The notes: generated by a model not told the origin, from the letters alone. Counted from the first letter of the stretch, positions 24,937 to 36,941 are shown. The stretch is 64,000 nucleotides of DNA from Culex pipiens pallens (GCF_016801865.2 NC_068939.1:157078136-157142135); one strand, 5' to 3'. A program made the numbers and translations.

Positions 24937-25190
24937 TTAGGAGGGCCTCGTGGCGCGGTGGTTAGCGGCTTCGGCTGCCGATCCCTAATTTGTTATGGGG
25001 CGCGGCTTCGAGGCCGCCTTATCCTCCTAGTCTTCTATCGGATGGGGAAGTAAAACGTCGGTCCATTTGCGTAAAAGAGGTTTTGAGTGACTTACCACAC
25101 ATAACCTTCGGACGCCTAGAAATGAGCAGAAACTTGCAATAGAGACCACAAAAGACCCGGGGGTCGTTAAAGTGGATTGCTTTGGGTTTT
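24937..25190 (+). mobile_element. tRNA-derived SINE (TSD TACATCTTTT)
   Basis: The head contains a box A-like GTGGCGCGGTGGTTAGCG (24949-24966) and a degenerate box B, GGCTTCGAGGCC. The tail AACTTGCAATAGAGACCACA then GACCCGGGGGTCGTTAAAGT is shared with the truncated copy at 12393-12561. A perfect 10-bp direct repeat TACATCTTTT lies at 24927-24936 and 25191-25200. Confidence 0.88.
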
Positions 25191-25649
25191 TACATCTTTT
25201 ACAGTTACTGAAATTCTTGATAATTTTCAATGATGAATAATTTTAAAATCTGTTGGTAATTGTTAGGCATGTATCGTTTAGTATTTAAACAAGTCAACAA
25301 CAGTGATGGAATAATCTTCATCAAAAGAAGATCATTTCGCACTCTTGAGAGATTTTCTTCGTTATAGATTCAAACAAAAAAAAATCGGATGCGAAATTCA
25401 TTCCTAGTTTCATCGCTCGAAGAAAAAAACTCAAATCATAGAATTTTTTTCAGTTCACTCACCGCATTGAAAACTCCAAAGAGAGAAAAATCTACCCGAG
25501 AGAATTCATCGAAAGACTCGGTTGACACATTCATGAATGCATCCGCGAGCGAGCAAACTCTCTCAATGAACTTTCATAGAACTGTCAAAATTCAATCTGT
25601 CTTTGTTCGAGCTTTGCCACAGCGCATTAATTTCTGAAAAAAATTCGAA

Positions 25650-28600
25650 ATGGAAGCTAAGGGGAAGCGAACTTTAAAAGCAAAAGTGGAGGAAGCGGTG
25701 GAATCGAATGCGGAGCATACAGAGCATAAGTGTATTGCGGCGCCGGGATGTGGACATGTGCAGAAAGGGGCGTTCAACCACGGCAATTTTCTGCGCCACC
25801 TCCGCACGAAGCACCCGGACAGGCTCGAGTATCTCGAGATTCCTCCGGCAACGTCTAACAACAAGCGGCTCGCGGCAGAAATGAGCATGTCCCCCAACCC
25901 TGGACCAAGCAAGGAACCTCCCATCAATCCGTCTGCCGGCACCCCCGCCAAGAGAGGCAAAAAGGCCAAAGTATCGATTGAGCTGGACCGCCAGCAGGTG
26001 TTGTTGGGAACGCTTCAGCTTGTAACAACAAACGCACTTCCACTGCAGTACCCGGAGTGGTCTGGGTTCCAGAGCCTGGTCCAACCAACGTGGTCAGCAT
26101 TTCAGCTCACCATGAACCGGAAGAATATGGCGGATCTTGTGACACAAGCAGCAGGAATCATGCGCGGTTTGATCAAGGAGCAGGTCTCTGGGAAGTCGGT
26201 CAATTTGTTGATTGACAGTGCAACCCGCAGGAATCACCACTCTCTTGGGATTTCGGCACAGTTTTTTGACGAGGCTCAGCACAAAGTGGTGGTGAGATCT
26301 CTTGGTAAGTCACCGTTTCTGATTTTACACTCAAAATAATCCAAACGTTGATGCTACCTGAAAAATCACGTAACCCTGATTTTCCCCTCGCTAGGCTCGT
26401 TTTACGTGACACACGTAAAAATAATGTGAAAGTGTTCTGGAAAAAATAGGTTTTCACGTTGAAGTTACGTGAAAAACCTTATGGTATTTTTCCACTAGGT
26501 TTTTTCATGTAGCTTTTATGTGTTTCGAAATGTAACTTCAACGCACCTCTTTTCCCGAGTTCGTCAAATTTCTACGTGACTATTTTAGTATGAAAATTTA
26601 GGGCGCATAGTGTAGACCTGCTGCCGGACCGACGACGCTGAACTGTGCTCAAAAAATTTCTTTTTAAATGTATAAGTTGGTAAGTAATATTAAGTTTAAA
26701 TTGTTTCTTCTTGCTTATTTATGTTTGTTTTTTTTTTTGTTTCAGAGACCGGTCTCTGGCAGACGCATTTCATTTCTCTGTGGCCTCTGGAATGGTGGCC
26801 GCTGCCAACATTAGCGGTATCCTGAAGTCCTGAAGGACCGCTAGAAGGCGATCCCGGTTTCTTCGGTTGGACCGGTGCAACTGTGGTGACGCCACCAGAA
26901 ATGTCACGGACGTGGTCATCGCCGAGTGTGTTCTGGTGTCCAACTTTGATCCAATCGTCTACAACGGGTGCTCTGCGGTCACCCTCATGCCGGCAATGAC
27001 GGGTCGATCTGCCAAAATGTTCATTGTGTTGGTGGGAAGAACAAGAAGTATTGTGCGTTGCAACGGTGAGACCGTTCAGAAGAAAATTATTGATTGATAA
27101 ATAAAAAAAAATATAAAAAACTGAACTCAATTTCTTCTTATTTATATAAAAAAAGAATGAAATAAGCTCCTAAACCTCAAAAAGAAACATAACTTTTACT
27201 ACGACAAACATGTAGAAATCATCGATTGATTCATTTAGCTTTTACGTGTGAAACACGTAGAATCAACGTGAAATGATCTGGCCAAGAAAATTTCAATTCT
27301 ACTAGCGTCACTTCATATAAGTTACGTGAAATTTCTAGTGGAAAAATACCACATAGCTTTTCACGTAACTTCAACGTGAATATTTTTTTGAGTGTACAGC
27401 TGGGCAGCCCTTACCATAGTACAAACCCGGTAGTTGGACACCGTTTGATTGACACTTGATAATAGACAGCTTTTATGTTATATATATATTTTTTTATTTA
27501 ATAATCTTTAAAATGATTAGACACTGAAAAAAACTAACTTTGAAAGCAATACATATTTCAAACATTTTCTCTTGTTAAATCGCGTTGTTCAATTGGCAGG
27601 GTTGTACTGCGATGATGTTGTACGTGGTAACTTATTTTTGCATTTTGAATTACAGCGATAAAAGAGGTAATAAATCGACAAACTGCACGGTTCCTTGCTG
27701 AAACAATGAAGCAAGAAGCGATCGATAATTACAACGTGAAGCCACTCCAATTGTACACTGTGGTATCGGACAACGCCCCAAATGCTAACTCATCAATTCG
27801 TAAGCTGGGATACATTTTGAAAAAAATGATCGAAGAAGGATCGTCGGATCTTTTGACCGCGGAAATCGCGGAAGTTGAGGAATGTTTGGCGTCGGTCGGA
27901 CCTCAGAGGATTATGGACATGGACGCGATGGACGAGGCAGAGGTGGACGAAGACGGTTCGGAGAGCGAAGACGATCAAGCCGAGGAGATTGTAAATTGGT
28001 CAGAAGAACCTGCGGCGGATGATCTAGAGATCAGCGAAGCAGACTACGACCTAGAAGGCACCCGTTGTGCTGCACACTCTTGTCAGCTGGCCGTGTGGGA
28101 TGTCCTTAAGAAATCGACGAAAAGGATTGAAGTCATAAAAAAATTGGTGAAGAACACTCGCCTCATCAAGTATCGAGAGACTTTCGTGAATGAAAAAGGA
28201 TCGTTCGCTCCTATTTCCAACGCTACCCGCTGGAATGCAGTTTTCCTTATGCTTAAAGCGCTCAAAGATCAACGTGCCTTTTATTTGATGCTGGAGAACA
28301 AATTCAGCGAACTTGGTAAGAGCAGTTGACTATTTAAATACTCCTACTCCCCTCAGTATTTGTTTTCCTCCCCCTCATGTTTGGTTCTCTCTCCCACTCT
28401 TGATCCTCTCTGTTATTATCTGTTTTCCCTCCCAGTCTCTTCATGATCAGTTTTTCCTCCCTCATCGTAGGGGAACTATACCCTTTCTCAGCCTATTTCT
28501 ATTATCGGCCTATCAACACTTTGATAACGAATTACAGCTTTTATAAAGTGTTTTTGACTGTTCCAAAGTATTAAATAGCTCAAATAAAAGTGAGCAAGCA

Positions 28601-31600
28601 ACTCTCCATTGATGAAACATCTGAAAATGTTGATTTAATAGCGGAAAACGGCAAAAGTGATGAGAATTGGTCGAACGGCTTAGAGTGATTAAAATGGGTA
28701 TATTTCCCCTATATGATCGGTTTTACCTTCCTAATTTGTATTGTTTCGTTTTCCTTCTTACATGGGCAATTCTCCGCCAACTCACACAAAATCGGAAAAA
28801 GTTGCCGCGACCCCTCTTCGATTTTCTTGTAACATTGCTATAAGGGGTAATTTTGGTCCATGACCACGATTCGATAACTTGTGACGGTAGAAGGGTACGA
28901 CTCCTTTATTTTTTATGGATTATTACCAAGACACATTTTTCAGGGATTTGTAGCTCGATACCGTTAAGAGATAGAAATTTTTTGTCAAAAGGAATTTTGT
29001 ATAAAATTGGACGCCCGATTTGGTAGCTTGCTCAAAATTCAAAAAAATCGTATTTTTCATTAAACACATCTCGAGTTTTTTTTTGATTAGGTCCTATAAA
29101 CATATGAAAGACAATAGTTTATCGGTCCTTTTCAAAAAAAAACTCTGGACATGTTTGAAAATCGCTGCCATTTCCCGTTACACAACTTTCTAAAATCCCG
29201 AGGCATTGTATGGGAAATTTAATGTACTTTTCAAATCTGATATAACCCAGAAGGGTATTTTTGTTCGTTTGAGAAAAAAAAATAATTTTAATATACAGCA
29301 ATTCCCCACGAAAACAGCATGGAAGAACACAAAAGTGCTCGAATCGGGCTCAATATTTTTCTGGGGGTTCCCTGGCCGAAATAATTAGACCTGGGTAATT
29401 CTCTACCAACTCACACGAAATCGGGAAAAGTCGCCCCGACCCCTCTTCGATTTGCGTGAAACTTTGTCCTAAGGGGTAACTTTTGTCCCTGATCACGAAT
29501 CCGAGGTCCGTTTTTTTTATATCTCGTGACGGAGGGGCGGTACGACCCCTTCCATTTTTGAACAAGCGAAAAAAGAGGTGTTTTTCAATAATTTGCAGCC
29601 TCAAACGGTGATGAGATAGAAATTTGGTGTCAAAGGGACTTTTATGTAAAATTAGACGCCCGATTTGATGGCGTACTCAGAATTCCGAAAAAAACGTATT
29701 TTTCATCGAAAAAAAAAAAACAAAAAAAGTTTTAAAAATTCTCCCATTTTCTGTTACTCGACTGAAAAAAAATTGGAACATGTCATTTTATGGGATATTT
29801 AATGTATTTTTCGAATCTACATTGACCCAGAAGGGTCATTTTTTCATTTAGAACAAAAATTTTCATTTTGAAATTTCGTGTTTTTTCTAACTTTGCAGGG
29901 TTATTTTTTAGAGTGCATTAATGTTCTACAAAGTTGTAGAGCAGACAATTACAAAAAAATTGATATATAGACATAAGGGGTTTGCTTATAAACATCACGA
30001 GTTATCGCGATTTTACGAAAAAAAAGTTTTGAAAAAGTTACTTTTTGCGTTTCTCTTTGTTTCGTCGTCCGTGTCTGTCGCGGGTGACCATGAACGGCCA
30101 TGATCGATGACAACCAACTTTTTCAAATCTTTTTTTCGTAAAATCGCGATAACTCGTGATGTTTATAAGCAATTCCCTTATGTCTATATATCACAATTTT
30201 TGTAATTGTCCGCTCTACAACTTTGTAGAACAATGTTTTACTCTAAAAAATAACCCTGCAAAATTAGAAAAAACACGAAATTTTAAAATGAAAATTTTGT
30301 TCTAAATGAAAAAATGACCCTTCTGGGTCAATGTAGATTCGAATTGAACATTAAATTTCCCAAAAAATGACATGTTCCAAATTTTTTTACAGTCGAGTAA
30401 CGGAAAATGGGAGAATTTTTAAAACTTGTTTAGTGTTTTTTTTCGATGAAAAATACGTTTTTTTCGGAATTCTGAGTACGCTATCAAATCGGGCGTCTAA
30501 TGTTACATAAAAGTTCCTTTGACACCAAATTTCTATCTCATCACCGTTTCAGGCTGAAAATTATTGAAAAAACCTCATTTTTCGCATGTTCAAAAATTTA
30601 AGGGGTCGTACCGCCCCTCCGTCACGAGATATCAAAAAACGGACCTCGGATTCGTGATCAGGGACAAAAGTTACCCCTTAGGACAAAGTTTCACGCAAAT
30701 CGAAGAGGGGTCAGGGCAACTGCTGTGTGAGTTGGCGGAGAATTACCCACCTGTATTTTTTTGTTTGGCCATTAGGCTGTGTTAGGGTGGCCCGAAAAAT
30801 TGCAAACTTACCACCTTTCATTTGCGTATAAGACAGCTAAAATCGATTGAAATGATGGGGAGTTATATATTTTTTTTAAAGTGGTTTTAGCGAAAATCGA
30901 CGAAAATGGTATTTTTTCGGGCCACCCTAACACGGCGTAGATCACCCTTATGGCCAATCAAAAAAATACGGGTCTAATTATTTCGGTCAGGGAACCCCCC
31001 GATCCGAGCACTTTTGTTTTTTTCCATGCTGTTTTCGTGGGAAATTGCTGTTTAATTTATTAAAACATTGCAGTGCTTTTTTTAAGAGTATAACAATGTT
31101 CTACAAAGTTGTAGAGCAAAAAAAAACAGAAATTTATATGATATATAAACAATAAGGGTTGTATGTATTTTTCACGAGATATCATAATTTTACAAAAAAA
31201 GTTTTGTGAAAGTGATGTTTTTTTACGAAAATCGAAGAGGGCTTCTGTGTGAGTTGGCGGAGAATGACCCACATGCATCACAGGTTTTCTTGTAATCTAC
31301 CTTGTGATCAGTTTTCCTATCTGATTATTCTTTTTATTATTTATAGAATTTTCCAAACATTGGACATTTATTAACGAGTATTGTGAGGCGCTTGAACCAG
31401 TTTTCCGACTGACCATCTATCTGCAGCGTGAACACGTTCCACTTTCTGAGTTTTACGCGCAGTGGATCATTTGCCAGGCATCGCTATTTAATTTGCAAAA
31501 CAATAAATTGGCGGTAAAGTTATTAGCCGCAATGGAACAACGCCTCAAGAAGCTTACGGAGACAATTCAATTCAAGGCCGCTCTCTACTTTGATCCGCGA

Positions 31601-34306
31601 TTTAACTATATCGGTTCGGGAAAAATAATAACCGAAGACAAAGAAGCAGTTCAGGTAATTACATCCCGTTACATCCCACCCAAAACCTTTTTCACCACAC
31701 TCCCTCTAGCAAAACAATTCAAAAGGTCCATTGTAGGTTTGTCAAACTAGAAGAGACGAACTGTCATTTTTACACGGGACACTCACTTCGTTTGGTAATG
31801 TGTATGAGCTCCGTGTCAAACTAAAAAGTGACCCCGTTCGTTTGAAAAAAATATGTGTCAAACCATCGGGGTTTGAGTGTAGTTCTCTAAGATTTCGCAA
31901 TTTTTTTCGCGATTTTTTAATATTCATTCTTATGATTTAAATGAAACTTTTCCATGGATTCCATATGTCGAAAAAACATCATTACTTTTTCAATGAAATG
32001 CTGCATAAAACTTTGTGGGCTGGTTTGAAATTCTGTATTTTGAAAAAAGATTATTATTCATAAAAACCGCAATTCCAATCGAAAACAGCATGATTCGAAA
32101 AAAAAGTTCTCCATCCGGCTCAACATTTTTCTGGGGGTTCCTTGACCGAAATAATTAGACACGTATTGTTTTGTTTGGCCATTAGGGTGACCTACGTCGT
32201 GTTAGGGTGGTCCGAAAAATTGCAATTTTTAAAAACACTTCTTGAAAGAAGAGCACCCCTGAAAAAACAAAAGATCAGAAAATTTCACAAAAGTTTATTT
32301 TTTTTTAACATCGAAATTCTGACCAATACATTCCGAGATATCGTCAATTGCTAACTCGTCTGTTGTTTGCTATCTTGTGACAACGACCATTTAGTACAAT
32401 TCGAGAAAATCGTATTTTAAAGTTTGATGATAAATATTTTCAAAACTATGGATGCTAGAGTCAAACTTTTTGAAGCAATCGGTTTGTATACTATCGCTCT
32501 AAGTTTCAACTAATTTGGTTACACCAGTTAAAAGATACAGTACACAGAAAAAAATGATGGTAATATTCATCAGGAAATGATGACAGATTTTGTGGCAAAA
32601 AAGTGATAAATTTTTCTCCTAAAAATCATGAATTTTCATCAGTTTTTGTTGAATATTCATCAGGTTCACATTTTTCACATTTTTAAGTAATATTACACAA
32701 AAAAGAGGTTATATTCAACCAACCAAATTTGAAACCTTTCAAAATTCAACTTTTTTTTCTGTGTAAATAATGTAAACAAAAATCTAAAAAGCACGTGTCA
32801 CAAGTGTCACACAAACTTGAAGTGTGTTTCGAAAGTATAATTGTACTACGTGTCACAAGTGTGCACAGAATTCCCATACAAACTAAAATAGGTTTAAATC
32901 AATAGTAATAGATTGCATTGCCTTTAGAAAATGTGTATCAACATTAATTTGTGAAAAACACGAAAACTTTTCCACATTTTCCAACAACATGAAACGTGTC
33001 ACAAGTGTGCACGATCATTTTGATGATAAATTGGTCTATGTCACAAGTGTGTATTGCGATATTCGGGAAACGGAATTGAGTTCCCAAAAATGGGTTAAAG
33101 CATCTTGGAGTGTTTATTATGTATCAACGACTAAAATGGTCTATGCCACAAGATATCACACAGCCGACGAATTTCAAGCTAATTAGGTGACACTTAGAAA
33201 CAATCGTTATCATCGATTTTTTTTTTTATTTTCGTACAATTCCATGCACTCTGAAAAATGATGTTCGATTGGCACCAACCCGATTTAAAAATAAAATATA
33301 TAGGAAATTTTCTCAGCTTTTCAAGAAAGAGCAAAAACCTAACTAACCTAACCTAGCACGGTGTAGGTCACCCTAATGGCCAATAAAAAAAATACCTGCT
33401 TAATTAAAATAGAAATACAACTTTAAAATTTGACGAAAGATTTGTGAATTTCTATAAAATTACTCAATTTAGAAACTTGTTTAGGGAACATCCACAAACC
33501 AAGTGAACACTTTTTTGGATACCTCAACCCTCCCCCCCCCCCCTATCGTGGACAGTTTCCATACTAAAAAAATCTTTTTTTGTATGGAGCGTGGACAATC
33601 GCCAACACCCCCCCCCCCCTCCCTAAGGTGTCCCCGTGTTTTATGGATGGTCCCTTTGCCATAAAATTTAAGGGCCATGTGGACAGTTAGCTCGGTAGGG
33701 AGGGATTAGTTGACGATTGTTCACAATGGTAAAAAGTGTCCACGTTGTTTGTAAATAGATCCTAATCGTAGTTTTTGAGTTTTTGTGATTAAATCTAATA
33801 ATCTGAATTAAATATTTCAGCGGTTCTTGCTGACATTATGGACACGGCTCAATGCCATCGATAGCACCGAGGAAGACGAGGAACCGGCAAGCAGCGACGC
33901 GTCGACTGAAACGAATAGTTTCATAAAACAGTATTTGGACACATATTTCCAAAAGGACGCTGTTGTGGAGGATGCCCCAGTCACCAAGCCGTTGGCCAAG
34001 ATTCACCGGCTGATTAAGGAGTTAGAGTTTCAGCCAAAAGTGTTATTGGAGAACCAACAATTCGACGTAATGAAATACTGGATGAAGCAGCGGACGGGTC
34101 AGCCGGAATTGTATCGCTTAGCCATGGTGGTTCTTTCAGCGCCATCTACCCAAGTCATCATTGAACGATCTTTTAGTGCATTGAAACTCATCCTTAGTGA
34201 TCTGCGACAGCGGTTGTCTGACCCACGCATTCAAGATTTGATGATCCTGAAACTCAACCCTGATTTGCTGCCTCGTGTTGTGCAGATTTTGGATAATGAA
34301 ATTTAA
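25650..34306 (+). CDS. hAT transposase, four exons, 702 residues
   Basis: Cuts and pastes the surrounding element. Exons, chosen by consensus splice sites and continuous frame, are 25650-26304, 27656-28315, 31347-31654 and 33821-34306; phases are 1, 1, 0. An N-terminal BED-type zinc finger lies at residues 28-55 (Cys28, Cys34, His50, His55). The catalytic acidic residues of the RNase-H-like fold are Asp189 (LLIDSATRRN), Asp257 (VVSDNAPNAN) and Glu656 (IERSFSAL). An acidic stretch, about residues 310-345, precedes the family Cys-x2-His motif (RCAAHSCQLAVWD). The hATC dimerisation domain, about 620-690, ends the protein. The ATG follows an in-frame stop by 12 nt. There is no internal stop or frameshift. 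A host-domesticated gene is possible, but intact ends and target duplication favour a transposon. Confidence 0.92.
26328..27394. mobile_element. TIR element in transposase intron 1 (TA flanks)
   Basis: Ends CACTCAAAATAAT and inverse ATTTTTTTGAGTG with TA on both sides (26326-26327, 27395-27396). Subterminal CACGTAACTTCAACGTGAA-type blocks are inverted in the two arms. The core (26745-27100) is much richer in G and C than the arms. It is preceded by TTTTTTTGTTTCAG and contains a 76-residue frame, so a captured exon is possible. Confidence 0.8.
29296..31050. mobile_element. Element with CAGCAATTCCCCACG ends, interrupted
   Basis: Left end CAGCAATTCCCCACGAAAAC, right end GTTTTCGTGGGAAATTGCTG. 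Interior blocks include TTAGGGTGGCCCGAAAAATT and its inverse TTTTTCGGGCCACCCTAACA. It is inserted into the foldback at 28764-31270 and carries a fresh foldback at 29393-30748. Flanking 8-mers match only loosely, so the target duplication is unresolved. Relatives lie at 12990-13297 and 32067-33400. Confidence 0.8.
29393..30748. mobile_element. Foldback, GGGTAATTCTC family, copy 3 (TSD ACCT)
   Basis: A 1,356-bp near-palindrome that closely matches copy 1 at 6161-7511, including the GTCGCGGGTGACCATGAA loop. ACCT flanks it at 29389-29392 and 30749-30752. The related element near 32145-32180 shows the same site without the insertion (ATAATTAGACACGTATTG), which supports the boundaries. Confidence 0.93.
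32543..32763. mobile_element. Small MITE with CACAGAAAAAAA ends (TA flanks)
   Basis: Inverted ends CACAGAAAAAAA and TTTTTTTTCTGTG with TA on each side (32541-32542, 32764-32765). 221 bp, no coding frame. A TA target suggests the Tc1/mariner group. Confidence 0.75.
32790..33190. repeat. Dispersed GTCACAAGTGTG motifs
   Basis: The motif CGTGTCACAAGTGTGCAC or a close variant occurs at about 32795, 32850, 32995 and 33040, with a decayed copy at about 33145. Spacing is irregular. The sequence lies in transposase intron 3; its purpose is unknown. Confidence 0.6.
33484..33654. mobile_element. Short palindromic MITE, diverged relative of 8930-9092
   Basis: Left end GGGAACATCCACAAACCAAG, right end TTTTATGGATGGTCCC, with long poly-C tracts inside and the family centre TTTTTTTGTATGGAGCGTGG. 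Flanked by TTA on the left and TTT on the right. Confidence 0.8.
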
Positions 34307-34584
34307 GTTCATTTCGATTTTGTAACTATAAGCAACCTGTAATGTGATACTGTTCAATTCTCTTTAAAATAAATTGAAATACAAATAAATATTAATTTGG
34401 TATGCTGCTGATTGTTTTATGATTCATAAATAAGACCCAGCTCAACCAACTCTAGCTTCAACCACTACTCCTATTCAAAGTTTGAAAATAAGCCGTCTCC
34501 GACTCCACTCCTCAAACGAGATCCGACACCACAAACTCCGGCTCCGAACCCGACTCCACAGCCCTGGAAATAATACAAGAGGTC

Positions 34585-34670
34585 CCGCCCGTGTGGATCA
34601 ATCGGACCGCGCACTGGCTCACAATCCAGAGGTTGCTGGTTCGAATCCCGCGGCGGGCGCTCTAAAATTC
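34585..34670 (+). mobile_element. tRNA-like sequence, probable SINE head
   Basis: A box A-like TGTGGATCAATCGG followed by an excellent box B (GGTTCGAATCC at about 34639-34649). The ends are nearly complementary (CCCGCCC and GGCGGGC), so a tRNA-like fold is possible. No proper anticodon arm is evident, and unrelated sequence (TCGGCGCCGTCGCTCCGTGC) follows, so a SINE is more likely than a tRNA gene. It lies in the 3' part of the hAT element. Confidence 0.55.
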
Positions 34671-35648
34671 TTTGTGTAAATATGGGTATTCGGCGCCGTC
34701 GCTCCGTGCCATACTTTCATACACTTAGGAGCCCAGGGCGGCGAAGTCCTTGTAGTTAAAAAGGAAGACACTAGTGGTTGGTACTAGCAATGGTGGCCGA
34801 CAGCTATAAAGTCAACTTCGTTTTTTTTTTTCATTCATCCCTGGAACAAAGCTACGTCATTTGCGCATGTCACTTATTACACGGTTCATTGGCTCAAGAA
34901 CCGGGGTTGGGAGTTCCGAGGATTCCTTATGGACAATTTGGGGTTGCACGGGAAGCCGGTCGAAGCTCATGATCGTTTTCAGCTTGGGGTCACCAGGAGT
35001 TGCTGGTTTGTTTAGCGGATGCCAAGGGGTGGATGGATTACCAGGAACAGAGCTTACGGGCCCGCTGAGGTTGGGCGAGCGCCTCTTTGATCGCAACATT
35101 CTTAGAATATCGCCTAGGTAGATTCTATCAAAACAGTGTGATTTTGTTTTGATTGCATAGAGTAAAAGTTGATATTGTTGACATGTTTCAGTCTAAATAG
35201 GAACTGATAATCTTAACAATTACTAATATTAATTTATATTCACAGTTAACCTAACAATTTTGTTTATTTTATTAAAAAGAAACAGTGTTTGGTACATTAC
35301 AGCAAATTTAATTTGAAAAAACTAACAATAAGATAACCGTCAAAAATCGGTAATTTCACCCAACAAACGGCAACATCACGAGGGCTTGATGTTCTCGTAT
35401 TTCATCAACTGAGAGAGAAAATTCATGCTCGCTCTGGGAGATGAAGCCGAAAATGAATGAATTTCAATCAGGCGAAACACCAACGAAATATCGAAGGGCA
35501 ACAAAAAAAAAATCCTTTCGATGTTTCATTTCGTATGGAGCGAAGAATCATTGGCGATGATTTTTTTACAGTTCGGAAGAAGAATTATTTCATCGCTGAT
35601 TGAAAATCGCTTGAGAAAAATGAACTTTTGATTTTTTTCCATCGCTGG
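34671..35648. other. Noncoding 3' part of the hAT element
   Basis: Holds a GC-rich stretch (34860-35110) with a proline-rich 80-residue minus-strand frame of no recognisable family, then AT-rich subterminal DNA with repeated CATCGC or GCGATG motifs to the right end. Confidence 0.5.
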
Positions 35649-36100
35649 TCAACAACATGAACAAATCTTATTGTTTATTTTTTTTAAATATTTTCTTAAA
35701 AAAAGAGCTACATAAACTTGCGAACACATTATGACACTGGTTACAACCTGAGTCGGGCGGAGAAGAATACACCTAGTTGTCAGTGTCAGCCACTTGCGAA
35801 CTGTCAGTGAGAGCCGCCTTCATTTTTTGTTACTGTTCTTATTTGGTTGGAGCAGTATTGTATTTAAAGGAAAATAAATTTAAAAAAGTATTTTAATTTG
35901 TAAATGTATTTTTGGACGTAGACCGTTCATTAAATAGAAAAGAGGCCAAAAATATGTAATAAACGTTTATTTGTTTTTTGCTAATTTTTATAAAAAATCA
36001 GTTTAAAATATGTTTTCATGAGATATATTTCCTTATGACCATAAATCAAACAATGTTATGTCATACATACATGTGCCTAAACTAAGACTTATTAAGTTGG

Positions 36101-36119
36101 TAGTAGTAGTAGTAGTAGT
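36101..36119. repeat. Trinucleotide microsatellite (TAG)6
   Basis: Six tandem TAG units in otherwise ordinary intergenic sequence. Confidence 0.9.
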
Positions 36120-36320
36120 CAATGTGTTAAAATATATAAATCGTTCCTTCAGTAGAACCCCAGCTTTGAGGGAAGTGACGCAAATTCTCTGGGCGAAAAT
36201 GCGAACAAAGAGGGGAAAACGGCGAGCTGGAGGTTAACACGGATAGATAGGAAGCGGAACCGTTTTCATAAGCCACCGTTTTTCAAAAAAATCACTCTGC
36301 AAAACCGGCATCTCGGAAGA

Positions 36321-36614
36321 ATGATCACGTCACAGCGAATTCACTTAACTTCCACCACAGCTCGGGTTTTGCATTTTATTGCAACCAGAATTGAAAAGAT
36401 GGAAAACAAAGTTCGGCAGTACCGGCGTTCACACCGACGTAGTTCCTCCGCTGTCGGGCGCGGTTCCGGATTAAAAACAGAAGGATCGCTCTCGACAAGC
36501 AGTTCGGCTGAGCTGAGGAGGATCTTCAACGAGTTCAGCATCCAGTTGAAACTCAGCAAGACCTACTCAGATCAATTAAAAGGGATCGATTTCATGTTGC
36601 TGTCATTTGTTTGA
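36321..36614 (+). CDS. Hypothetical small open frame, 97 residues
   Basis: Starts with ATG, ends TGA, and is GC-richer than its flanks. The product is basic and Ser/Arg-rich in the first two thirds and ends in an amphipathic stretch with Leu, Ile and Phe. No domain or signal peptide is recognised. It may be an exon remnant of a retroelement or a chance frame. Confidence 0.2.
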   Translation: MITSQRIHLTSTTARVLHFIATRIEKMENKVRQYRRSHRRSSSAVGRGSGLKTEGSLSTSSSAELRRIFNEFSIQLKLSKTYSDQLKGIDFMLLSFV

Positions 36615-36941
36615 AAAAATATTATCATTATTTTTTATGTAACTTTCATGATTCCCGGTCCTAACCTGGTCTCCGCACGGAAGAGGACCTAAAAAAATAT
36701 GTTATGAATAAAAAAAAAATTGGCAGAGAAAGTTGCATCACATGAGTCATGCACGATCTTGAGCACTGTTTTGAAATGTGCTGCAAGAAAATTTGAATTG
36801 TCAAGAAAGCCAGATGACGACTGACTGGAAATTTATATGCGAAGAGAAATTATCTTGCACAAAAAACAAAAACAACAACAAGAAAATGAATAAGAATAAG
36901 AAGTCCTCTTCGCTTCTCCCTCCCAGGTTACAACACTTCGA

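Larger units (their letters stand above)
28764..31270. mobile_element. Foldback, GGGTAATTCTC family, copy 2 (TSD ACAT), interrupted
   Basis: Left end GGGCAATTCTCCGCCAACTC and right end GAGTTGGCGGAGAATGACCC, both flanked by ACAT (28760-28763, 31271-31274). It is split by the element at 29296-31050. Without that insertion it is about 750 bp. It is more diverged than the other copies, in line with an older insertion. Confidence 0.85.
32067..33400. mobile_element. Diverged pieces of the CAGCAATTCCCC-ended element
   Basis: At 32067-32230 are CGCAATTCCAATCGAAAACA, TTTCTGGGGGTTCCTTGACC and TTAGGGTGGTCCGAAAAATT. At about 33350-33400 is the inverted partner AGCACGGTGTAGGTCACCCT. The stretch between includes a later MITE (32543-32763) and dispersed GTCACAAGTGTG motifs. 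The true ends are uncertain. Confidence 0.6.
25301..35648 (+). mobile_element. Complete hAT DNA transposon (TSD GTCAACAA)
   Basis: The left end is CAGTGATGGAA and the right end inverted is CAGCGATGGAA, with one mismatch in 11. A perfect 8-bp duplication GTCAACAA flanks it at 25293-25300 and 35649-35656. Several GCGATG or CATCGC motifs lie just inside both ends, as expected for subterminal transposase sites. The 10.3-kb element contains one four-exon transposase gene in which every splice junction keeps frame. Its introns carry later insertions: 26328-27394, a three-layer nest at 28764-31270, 32543-32763 and 33484-33654. An AATAAA follows the stop codon at 34368-34373. Confidence 0.95.

Noticed and set aside
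34585..34670. Functional tRNA gene
   Set aside because: The B box is good, but no convincing anticodon arm or tRNA 3' end is seen and unrelated sequence follows, so a SINE head is more likely.
34857..35099. Proline-rich 80-residue minus-strand frame inside the hAT element
   Set aside because: True ATG and stop, but no family recognised and no transcript signal; left out as a gene.
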